This document shows, in pieces, positions 49,517 to 58,935 of a stretch of DNA of 64,000 nucleotides. The stretch is from NCBI GenBank assembly GCA_022376925.1, contig JAIOJX010000025.1:96003608-96067607 (forward strand), read 5' to 3'. Within the stretch, counting starts at the first letter, position 1, and each line of letters begins with the position of its first letter. The translations under genes were made by a program, and so were the position numbers. Source of the stretch: Tragulus kanchil (Eukaryota; Chordata; Mammalia; Artiodactyla; Tragulidae). Under the pieces are notes generated by a model. That model saw only the letters and a list, made by a program, of their open reading frames with translations, had not been told where the DNA came from and did not search any database.

Positions 49517-51138
49517 AATAGATTAGGTAAAGAAAAAAGAAAAACAAGCAAATATAAGTAAGCAAAATAAGATTATTGCCAATTAATGGAAAAACTTTAT
49601 GAAAAGATATAAAAAAGTAATTTTTCATTCTAAGTTGTTTTCTAGAAAACATAAAAATTCTCAAAACAAAGCTTTATTTAGCTTTAATTAAGAACCAAGT
49701 GCCATCCTTCAAATACAAATATGGCATTATTTTGTTACCTTAATTAGTTCCCTAATTGTAGTAGTAGGTCCATCTGAGCCTATTCACATCCTCTTTTCTA
49801 TATTATGTGGTGAATAAAACACACACACACACTCAAAAAGAAGGAATATTAGCAAAAAAAGGAAAAAGGAACTCTAAACCTCGATAACATATTACTATAA
49901 TTGGCAAAACTGGATTTATCAAAAAGAAAGAAAAAATTACACATCCAAAGATCTACATGGCATCGTTGCTCCTTCCAAGATGGTATTGTGGTAGAATAAA
50001 TAAAGACTGGGACTGAAAGACAAGTCAGAGAAGCATGGAGAACACATAGCAATAGCTACTTAATGGTGACGTAATAGGCACTATGACAGTACCCAGCCAA
50101 ACAGGGCGGGGTACACACATGCAGCCAGCTAAGGGAAGTAACAAGGACAGGAAGAGAGAGCACCACACAGAAAGAAGGATACATATGATATGCTCACACC
50201 AGCACACAGCCCGTTTCTAACATCTGCAAATATAACAAAATTCATATACTGCTTGAACCCAGAAATGGCAGAACTTTCAGGTATATAATAATCCAAGAGC
50301 ATACAGAATTTCAAATTTTACATGCAAAATTCACAATAAGCCTATTATTACAGAGAAATTTGGATATATTGTCTTTACCACCCAATTACTCATGATCATC
50401 ACAGAGTCCATTTGCCTGATATATCTTAGATAGCGGTGTAATTCACACCTTTTTTTTTTTTTTAAAGAATAAAAAATTTGCGATGCTTGAAAAAATAGTT
50501 TTAGGGTCAAAATTTTGGAGAAGTTGACACGTTCATACCAGTCCTCAACAAATTCAAATTGCTACGTAATCTACTCTTCTGGGATTTACACAGCAATAGT
50601 GATAAGATGAGGCAGAAGTTACTGGAAAAATAAAAGAGAAGGATGCAAGAAGCACCCAGAAAGAAGTGTCAAGCTGATTATCTAGAACTATATATATGTG
50701 GACTATCCCATTGTTAAGTCTTATAGCTCTATGAAGTGCTCCTGTAACTTCTTCAGTGGTTAAAAATAGAGAAAGACAGTGTACAGAGAGTACGTACCAA
50801 CAAAGAGTAGGCTCAAGATGATTTAGCACAGTACAAGTTCTTTTTTTTTTTTGAATGAATTAATTTAAAATAATGTCTTGTATTCAGTTGTTACAAAGCC
50901 AAAACATTCTTTAGAATGTAGAATGGTATCAAATGTATTTTGCTCTCCTTACACATAAGAAGCAAAGATCAAGCCAAATGATTATACTGTGATTATTAAA
51001 CTCCATGAGTATGGCTCAAGAATATCCTAGAATATAGATCTTTCAAGCCCTTACTTATTCCTTAACATGACTCATGATCTTTTCATTGTTCATCAGCATG
51101 TTCCCACCAGAAAGAATTTATTGTCAAAACATAAAACC
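48887..51138. other. Intron 1, no gene seen
   Basis: AT-rich. A CA run at 49818-49833 and T- or A-rich tracts at 50450 and 50840. No exon recognised. Confidence 0.5.
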
Positions 51139-51139
51139 T

Positions 51140-51414
51140 GGGCTTCCCTGGTGGTCCAGTGGGAAAAGAGTCTACCTTGCAGTACAGGGGGCACGGGTTC
51201 GATCCCTGGCCCCGGAAGACCCTACATACCACGGAGCGGCTAAACTGGTGTGTCCAATTACCAGCCAGCACTCTGGAGGGCATGCACCCAGAGCCCGTGC
51301 TCTGCAACAAGAGAGGCCACTGTAATGGGAGGCCAACATAGGCCAAAGAATAAAGATGGATGAAAAAAAAACAAAAAAATAACAATAAAAGAAGCCAAAG
51401 TTAAAAAAAAAAAA
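51140..51414 (+). mobile_element. CHR-like SINE with 12-nt extra 3' segment
   Basis: Head at 51140 (GGGCTTCCCTGGTGGTCC). After the A-rich tail, GAAGCCAAAGTT (51391-51402) precedes a terminal 12-A tract. No clear target duplication could be found. Confidence 0.8.
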
Positions 51415-54400
51415 GAAAAGCTCAAAGCTGCTAAGCTATTAATAACCTATATAAATCAATAACAGTAATAGCTAGTTTGTGGCATGCTTTCTATGGCAGA
51501 CATATTAAGATATCAAAACAATTTTCAAACAATTTTTATTATCTTCAATGAATAGGTAAGGCACAGAGAGGTTGAGTAACTTGTAGGTGGCAACTGGTAG
51601 GTAGTTAACAGCCAGAATTAAAACACACATAGTCTAGCTCCAGAGCCTGTATTCCCATTCGCTGTATTACATTATTCAAATAAAAGACTTGGGTAATAAA
51701 AGATTTGGGGAAAACCATGAGTTTGTATCAACAGATTTGAATGAAGTGTGGTACCCAAGTAATCATAACTTGGCTGGAGTCACTACACTATAAAACCACA
51801 TGGCCCAATGTGGTAGCCATTTGCCACAATGTAGCCAGTCCAACTTGAGATATGTTATAATAACTTGATTTCAAAGGCTTAATATTTTAAAAAGAATGTA
51901 AACAAATTCAACAATTTTATATGGGTTAATGTAAAAATACTTTCAATATATTGGACTAAATCAAACATGCTTTTTAAATGTGGCTACTAGAAAAAACTAT
52001 TTCTACGGAGCGATGTTATGTTGGAAATATGCTGGAATTTAAAGAATGATTCTAATCAAATCTTCATTGTTTTACTATTGTAACATTAAGGAAACCAGTT
52101 ACACTGACCACTGACTTCTGTATCAGAGAAATAGGGCTTAAAAACAGTCTTGACATCTGTTCACATTTTGGTATCTAAATCTATTTTCCACTGAAAAGAA
52201 TGTAAGACTCCTTGGAAAAATGGCTGATATCAGGGATGGGACAGGTAAAGTACAAGATAAACCTGGAATATTTTGTTTGGGAAGGAAGGAAGTACTCAGA
52301 AATAATCACTGGGCAGGCAAGGGTTCAGGAAACATGATTTGTCCAAAAAAACACTGGAACCAGCTTGATGAGGCTCCCAATGGGCAAACCTAGGATCATA
52401 CGGAAATCAAAAATGATAGTAATGGATTTAACTACTGAATAAAGTAAGACTCAATGAGTTCATACTGATGAAAATAACATAACAAAGATAGGAAAGACTG
52501 CTTTATGACAGAATATCAACTACTAGTTAGAATGAAAAATCATCAATGGATGTCAAAACTTGTGGGGTAAGTTTTACGAGACTATGTAAATATTCTTTAC
52601 TTCAAAGTATTTTCCCACGAATTACATATTAATTGCAAAAGAACTAAAAATATCAACTTTTAAGGAGAATTATAGAGAAGACCACATTAACCAAACTTGA
52701 GTAACTTGTAGGTGGCAACTGGTAGGTAGTTAACAGCCAGAATTAAAACACACATAGTCTAGCTCCAGAGCCTGTATTCCCATTCGCTGTATTACATTAT
52801 TCAAATAAAAGACTTGGGTAATAAAAGATTTGGGGAAAACCATGAGTTTGTATCAACAGATTTGAATGAAGTGTGGTACCCAAGTAATCATAACTTGGCT
52901 GGAGTCACTACACTATAAAACCACATGGCCCAATGTGGTAGCCATTTGCCACAATGTAGCCAGTCCAACTTGAGATATGTTATAATAACTTGATTTCAAA
53001 GGCTTAATATTTTAAAAAGAATGTAAACAAATTCAACAATTTTATATGGGTTAATGTAAAAATACTTTCAATATATTGGACTAAATCAAACATGCTTTTT
53101 AAATGTGGCTACTAGAAAAAACTATTTCTACGGAGCGATGTTATGTTGGAAATATGCTGGAATTTAAAGAATGATTCTAATCAAATCTTCATTGTTTTAC
53201 TATTGTAACATTAAGGAAACCAGTTACACTGACCACTGACTTCTGTATCAGAGAAATAGGGCTTAAAAACAGTCTTGACATCTGTTCACATTTTGGTATC
53301 TAAATCTATTTTCCACTGAAAAGAATGTAAGACTCCTTGGAAAAATGGCTGATATCAGGGATGGGACAGGTAAAGTACAAGATAAACCTGGAATATTTTG
53401 TTTGGGAAGGAAGGAAGTACTCAGAAATAATCACTGGGCAGGCAAGGGTTCAGGAAACATGATTTGTCCAAAAAAACACTGGAACCAGCTTGATGAGGCT
53501 CCCAATGGGCAAACCTAGGATCATACGGAAATCAAAAATGATAGTAATGGATTTAACTACTGAATAAAGTAAGACTCAATGAGTTCATACTGATGAAAAT
53601 AACATAACAAAGATAGGAAAGACTGCTTTATGACAGAATATCAACTACTAGTTAGAATGAAAAATCATCAATGGATGTCAAAACTTGTGGGGTAAGTTTT
53701 ACGAGACTATGTAAATATTCTTTACTTCAAAGTATTTTCCCACGAATTACATATTAATTGCAAAAGAACTAAAAATATCAACTTTTAAGGAGAATTATAG
53801 AGAAGACCACATTAACCAAACTTTCAAAGGTACCATCAACACTGGGACAAACCAACATCAGGAACCTCAAGATATGAGGTATTAAGAAGGACAGAAGATA
53901 TTCCTGCCAAAAATGCATAACCAATCTAATCATGAGGAAACAACAGACAAATTCAAATTGAGGGACATTCTACAAAATAACTGTCCTGCACTTTTCAAAA
54001 ATGTCAAGGTCAAGAAATACAACAAAGGCCGAGGAAGTATTCCAGATATAAAGAGACTAAAGAAATATGACAACCAAATGTAATGTATGATCCTCGCTCA
54101 GGGTAAAAGCTTACAAAGTAAAACTGACAAAATATGAACACGGCTTATGAATTCAATAATAGTATTAATAGTATGCCAATGTTATATTTCCTGGTTTTAA
54201 TAACTGTACTGTGGTTAAAGACAAGTTACACTTCGTTTTAAGAAGTACAACTGAAGAATTTAGGGATAAAGAGGCACCACGTCTCCAAATTATCTTCAAA
54301 TGGTCCAAAAAAATAAAAAATAAAAAAGGTATAAAGCAAGAATAATAAAGCAAATACTGCAAAATGTAATACAACTGGTGAATGTGAGTAAGCATATAGA

Positions 54401-54534
54401 GAAATCCCTTGTAATATTCTTCCAACTTTTCTTGTAAATTTGAAATTATATATAATTAAAAGTTAAAACAAAAAACTTTCCTTATTTCCCATATCCAATG
54501 TCTTAATACACTATTCAAGTCCTAATGATGCTTT
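51415..54534. other. Intron 1, no gene seen
   Basis: AT-rich. Accounted for mainly by duplication 19 and unassigned flank. Confidence 0.5.
51572..53822 (+). repeat. Local duplication 19 (offset 1125)
   Basis: 51572-52697 and 52697-53822 abut cleanly with a few bases of shared sequence at the join. No noisy patch is seen, so a true tandem duplication is slightly less excluded here. Confidence 0.9.
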
Positions 54535-54549
54535 AAAAAGACACTAATG

Positions 54550-54835
54550 GGGCTTTCCTGGTGGTCCAGTGGGTAAGGATACCGCCTTGCAGTGCAAGGG
54601 GCGCCAGTCTGATCCCTAGCCTGGGAAGATCCCGCGTGCCAGAGTGGCTGGACCAATGTGTCCAACTACTGAGCCGGAGTTCTGGAGCGCATGTGCCCAG
54701 AGCTGGTGCTCTGCAGCGAGAGAGGCACTGCAATGGGAGGCCCACACAGGCCAAAGAACAAAGATGGATGAAAACAGATGAATGAAAGACCAATAGAAGT
54801 GGCCAAAAAAAAATAAAACAAGAGTTACCAAAAAA
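54550..54835 (+). mobile_element. CHR-like SINE with 11-nt extra 3' segment
   Basis: Perfect 15-bp target duplication AAAAAGACACTAATG (54535-54549 and 54836-54850) at a TTT/AAAAA site typical of L1 endonuclease. CAAGAGTTACC (54819-54829) separates the A-rich tail from an 11-A terminal tract. Confidence 0.85.
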
Positions 54836-54850
54836 AAAAAGACACTAATG

Positions 54851-57000
54851 CATTTCTTTTACCCTAGATTTGACTTTGGTTTAAATTTTATTAGTTATCA
54901 GATACTAATTATATACCCCATATAATTCAGGACTATTTATCTGTTATCATTCAATGTCATGCTGAGTACTAGGATACTACTAATTACATCCGATAAGCAC
55001 TCAAACATTTGTTAGATGAATGTACTCAAGCGTTAGCACAGTATGGGATAATTATAGGAAAAAATATTAAATCGTAAAAAGCACCACATTGTAAACGTAT
55101 TGTGATAGAGAACTTACAGAACTCTTCAATTCTAAAAAAAGGAAAAACTGGGATTAAATCATAGAGTGGCCATAAATCTAACATAAAGAAATGAGTTTCA
55201 CAAGTAAAGGAAAACATAATTTTCCATATCAAGAAGTAAAAATCTTAGCTAACTACAAGCAGTTATGACAAGTAAAGTGAACTTTTCACCCATAAAATTA
55301 TAATATTTATATGTGTTACTTAAAAAATGAACGAGATTACTTTAGAAGTAGGTCAGCGAGAGAAAGATAAATATTGTATTCTGACATGTATATATATGGA
55401 ATCTAGAAAGATGGTGCTGATAAACGAACATGCAGAGTAGCAATGGAGAGGCGGACATGCAGAACAGTCTTATGGACATTGGGGTGAAGGAGGGGAATAT
55501 GCTGTGGGACCGGGGGATCTCAAACAAGAGCTCTGTGGTGACGTGGAAGGTTTGGATGGGGAGGAAGATGGAGGGGAGGTTCCAGGAGAGGGACGTGTGT
55601 ATACCTATGGAGGAATCGGGTCAATGTGTGGCAGTAAACAACAAAACTCTGTAAAAAAATAAAATTAAATTTAAAAAAATGAATGAGATTACTTTAAAGA
55701 TTTAGGCTAAGAACTGAGATTTTAAAATTTCACTACTGACTCAATACTAATTTGCTGTACAGCCTTGAGATACTGCTTACAATTTCCATATCTCATTTTA
55801 AAATAAGATATGTGGATCATTTTCTTCCCCAAAGGCAGAAAGGATATTTTATAGAATTTCAAGTAATAAGAGCACTGAATATTCAACATAGCAGTACACA
55901 TACACATATATATTCATGCACATACACACAGGCAAAGTAAAAATACAGCTTTTTTGCAAACATGTTTACAAAAAGCAAAAGGTAACTTAACAGTTAATCC
56001 CAATTCATGCTGTGAATAGGTACTTCACACATAGGCTACTGAAAAAAAACAATTAACCAATGTTTATCCTGCTTAAGAGTTTCATCGTTTATTTAAAAAC
56101 CACCATGACAAAAACAAAGTCGGAGATGGATCTTCCTAGATCCCTTGACTAGGACTGAGACTGTGGGAAATAACTGTGAAAACACAGTCAAAGCAAAGGA
56201 AAATAAATTTTCCTTTCAAACATCTTACAAGTGAATACTATGTTAAAATGTAATGCAGAGACTGTATATTAAACACACAGCATTAAGTCAGCTTTCAATG
56301 TCTTATTCTACTGGAGCATCCAAGCAGGTAAGACAAAAAGATACCCTGTTTCCCTTTTCCATCGAATCCAATTTTGCGTTTAATAAAATTTCGACTATTT
56401 TTCAAAAGCACAAACATTTTTGTGAGATAAAGTGATACTCAATGCATCTAAGCAAGCAAGGTGAGAAAAAAGGAAAAGCTGAAGTGTTCTAAAATATAAA
56501 AATTATCCAGACATCGTCAAATAACTGTGTGCCTTATACAAAACACAATACTATCTCAAGCCAGTACTCCAATGCTATCATACTGCCTGACACTAACTGA
56601 ACAACTCAACAATTTTCAAACAGGTTGCCAGTGGAAGAGATCTTTACATAAGCAATTACAGAAACAGGGTCCATTTTGTATTCGAGAGGTATTAATACTT
56701 AGTTTTAAAAAATTTATATAAGAATACGGTGAGGTTTTCTTTAGATTTTTAAAAGAGGTAAAATCACTTATGAATTCTTGACTAAAAGCCATTTCCTAGA
56801 TAAGCTGTTTCCTTAGATAAGAATAAAACGTATAAGGGGGAAAACAGTGAATTGCTTAAAACATAAATGTCCCTAATCAGAGCCACCGTCTCCGTATGTT
56901 TTTCTATATCCACTGTATTCTGCAGTGCACATTTCTAAGTTGAAGTTGTACTAGTTTATCCTACCACGACCTCCTTTTCACTAGTGAAAAACAAGAAAAA
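54851..57000. other. Intron 1 leading to the CpG island
   Basis: Apart from the L1 tail at 55385-55675 nothing is recognised. Composition rises in GC only from about 57.0 kb. Confidence 0.5.
55385..55675 (+). mobile_element. Ruminant L1 3' end fragment, sense
   Basis: TATATATGGAATCTAGAAAG, GCGGACATGCAGAAC, then GTGTATACCTATGGAGGAAT and a terminal AAATAAAATTAAATTTAAAA. It is a 5'-truncated insertion. Confidence 0.85.
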
Positions 57001-57534
57001 TCTTCAAGCGCTAACGAAACAAATCTGAGGGGGGTGGGCGAAAAGGGGCGCGAGGTGGCGCAAGAACAGATGGAAACAAGGTAAGAGTTGCTTTCTTAGG
57101 GCACTAAGGTTACTCCGCAACTCCAAAAGCCGAGATCTAATCGCCAGTCCAGCAAGCTGCTACCCCTATCCATTCCTCTGACTCTGCAACCTTCCCTCCT
57201 ACCTCTTTTCCTACTCTCCCACCCATCAACCTCTTCCAAAACAAACACAGCACACCCCGTCCCATAACCCGCGTTATCCCCTCGGTGCCCACTCAACCAA
57301 CCTGCTGGATAACATCTCCACGTACACGTCTCACTCAGACAAAAAAGAAACCGCGGCAAGGTCGCAAGGTCCCACCAACTCCCGCCACCCCCAGTAACCC
57401 GCAAAATGACAGCCCGGAGCCCAGAAGTTTGAAGCAAAACGATTCCGACCCAACCAAACGGGAAGGCGGAATTGCAGGAGAAGGGGATGCGAGGTGGGGA
57501 GGGCGATGTGCATGTCTCCGCAGAGAAGGGTCCG

Positions 57535-57542
57535 TCACATGA
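57535..57542 (+). promoter_or_regulatory. M-box / E-box TCACATGA
   Basis: TCACATGA within GTCACATGAC is the extended E-box preferred by MITF/TFE and USF factors. It is 54 bp from the X-box, in the intronic part of the CpG island. Prediction by motif only. Confidence 0.4.
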
Positions 57543-57595
57543 CAGTAAAAGAGGACCCGGAGTCGTCGGGGCGTCCAGGAGAAGGGGGGGCTCCC

Positions 57596-57609
57596 GTCGC
57601 CATGGCAAC
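57596..57609 (+). promoter_or_regulatory. RFX-type X-box (GTCGCCATGGCAAC)
   Basis: The 14-mer differs by one base from the ideal symmetric X-box GTTGCCATGGCAAC, bound by RFX1/2/3. It lies in the CpG island, about 730 bp inside LCORL intron 1. RFX factors act at many ciliary and housekeeping promoters. Binding is inference from motif only. Confidence 0.55.
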
Positions 57610-57700
57610 ACCCCCTCCGTCCAGACTTCCAAAGAGGGAGGAAGAACTTCAAATCCCAACCGTCAGCGCTCGAGCGGCTCCTTCTTAAAGGGGTACACAC

Positions 57701-57728
57701 CGCGCCGGCGCCGGCGCCGCCGCCGAGC
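57701..57728. repeat. Short CGCCGG/CCG repeat in CpG island
   Basis: Alternating cgccgg and gccgcc units form a short GC-only repeat in intron 1, about 600 bp downstream of the exon 1 donor. It can form GC-rich hairpins in RNA. No further function is visible. Confidence 0.5.
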
Positions 57729-58333
57729 GCGAGAGGGCAGAGTTGGGCGCCCCCGCCCCTCGGGCGACGCCCCCGGCGCCCCTCGCCCCCAGCGGGCCCA
57801 CCCGCGGCCCCAGCCCCGCGAGCGCCCGGGGGTCGCTCAGGTCTCCGGAGTGCGCCCGCGGCCGCCCGCCCGGCCCCCAGCGGCAGAAGGGGGTGTGTGT
57901 GCGCCCGGCGGGGGCGCGGACCAGCCCGCCTTCCTCCCGTCGGCTCTGCTCGCCGGCTCCCCTCCGCCCGGGCGCCGACCCGCCGGCCCGCTTCCTCCCG
58001 ACTGACAGGGTGGACGGCGAGCAGCAAGGGGCGCCGGCGAGTTTCGGGGTGAGCGCGAGCGAGCCGTTTCCTCGGGGGCTAGGCGAGTGGGTCCGAACTA
58101 ACAGTTCCCGGGGAGCCCAAGAGCTAAGAAGGAGATGGAGCGGTGACCGCGCCGGGCGAGGAGCCCCCAGACAAAAGGCGAGCGCTGGAGCCGCCGCGCC
58201 GCCGCCGCTCCCATCTCGCTCCCCCATTGAACTGACCCGAACGGGAGATTTAACTAAACCCCTCAGTCACAAACTCCTCGGGCTGCGACAGCCGTCGCCG
58301 CGCAGAGCCGGGGCTCCGGCTCGTGTCTCTCTT

Positions 58334-58339
58334 ACCTAC
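58334..58339 (-). other. LCORL: Splice donor of LCORL exon 1
   Basis: On the minus strand the junction reads TGTGTAG/GTAAGAGAG, a near-ideal U1 match. The open reading frame continues past it to 58250, but conservation with the LCOR/LCORL family stops exactly at this point (HCV, then a split Gly), so the donor rather than the downstream stop defines the coding end. Confidence 0.9.
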
Positions 58340-58486
58340 ACAGTGCATGAGGCGGTGGCGCCAAGAGTCGAGTTCCCGCCGGAATCCTCTCCTCTCCGCC
58401 GCGCACCGAGGGCTCCGGCACTGAGCGGCGGCGGCGGCGGCAGCAGCGGCGGCGGCAGCGGCCATTCTCTCTCTTCCCTTGTCCAT
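58336..58486 (-). CDS. LCORL: LCORL first coding exon (ligand-dependent nuclear receptor corepressor-like), partial
   Basis: The exon encodes 50 residues plus the first base of codon 51. The order is MDKGRERM, then 13 alanines, then [20 protein letters not shown], then WRHRLMHCV. From memory of the family, the block ERRGFRxELDSWRHxLxHCVG is the conserved N-terminus shared by LCORL and LCOR; the alanine tract after a second Met is typical of LCORL. The exon ends at 58336 with a strong donor (TAG/GTAAGA; GT at 58335-58334), leaving a phase-1 glycine codon. LCORL is a nuclear chromatin/transcription cofactor; long forms are associated with PRC2 (PALI2) and the short form carries a C-terminal psq-type helix-turn-helix. 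No other exon was recognised in the window, so the rest of the gene lies beyond position 1. Met1 (58486) has C at -3 and G at +4. Met8 (58465) has A at -3 and G at +4, a better context, so initiation at Met8 is possible. The GCN codons are mixed (GCC/GCT), so the alanine tract is not a pure triplet repeat. Confidence 0.93.
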
Positions 58487-58593
58487 CTGCGTCCCGCGTC
58501 ACGCGCCCTCATTTACATACGAGCGGCGCAGGCACGAGGCAGGGGCGCGAGCCCTCAGCGCGAGCCCCGGAGCGCGCGCCCCCCGGAGGGGGG

Positions 58594-58603
58594 TTGATTG
58601 ACA
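58594..58603 (+). promoter_or_regulatory. PBX/MEIS-like site TTGATTGACA
   Basis: TGATTGACA matches the composite PBX-MEIS/PREP recognition sequence (TGATTGACAG type). It stands about 110 bp upstream of the LCORL start codon at the edge of the densest CpG stretch, where AT-rich words are otherwise rare. Function is inferred. Confidence 0.4.
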
Positions 58604-58935
58604 TGTGTCACACTACCTTCCTTCTGCCCTTCCCTCCCCCTCCCACCGCTCCCTCTGGGAGAGGCGGGGAGGGAGCTTGAGGAGAAGGAAGCAACCTGCC
58701 GCTTCCGCTGACCCCGCCTCCCCATCTACTCCCCTCTCTCCCCTCCCCCCGGAGTTTACTCAAGCAAGCCATACTGCTCCCGCCGCCCGCGAAAACCCTG
58801 AGCCGGAGCGAGAAGCTCGGAACCTGGCCAGGAACCGGCGTGCTAATGGAGCGGATTAGGCACGCCTCCCTTCCGCCTTTGCAACGCGACTCCGGACGCC
58901 CGAAGACTTCACTTCCCAATTCCCTTTGCGCTGAG

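Noticed and set aside
58250..58335. Continuation of the LCORL frame beyond the exon
   Set aside because: Family similarity stops at a consensus donor at 58336/58335; the extra 28 residues are intronic read-through.
1..58335. LCORL exon 2 or other coding exons inside the window
   Set aside because: I looked for the sequence expected to follow HCVG in the LCOR/LCORL family on the minus strand and found none by eye. A proper protein-to-genome search would settle it.
57743..58597. 284-codon plus-strand open frame and several 130-230-codon frames on both strands in the CpG island
   Set aside because: Low-complexity Pro/Ala/Arg/Gly composition, overlapping one another and the real LCORL exon on the opposite strand; explained by high GC and lack of stop codons.
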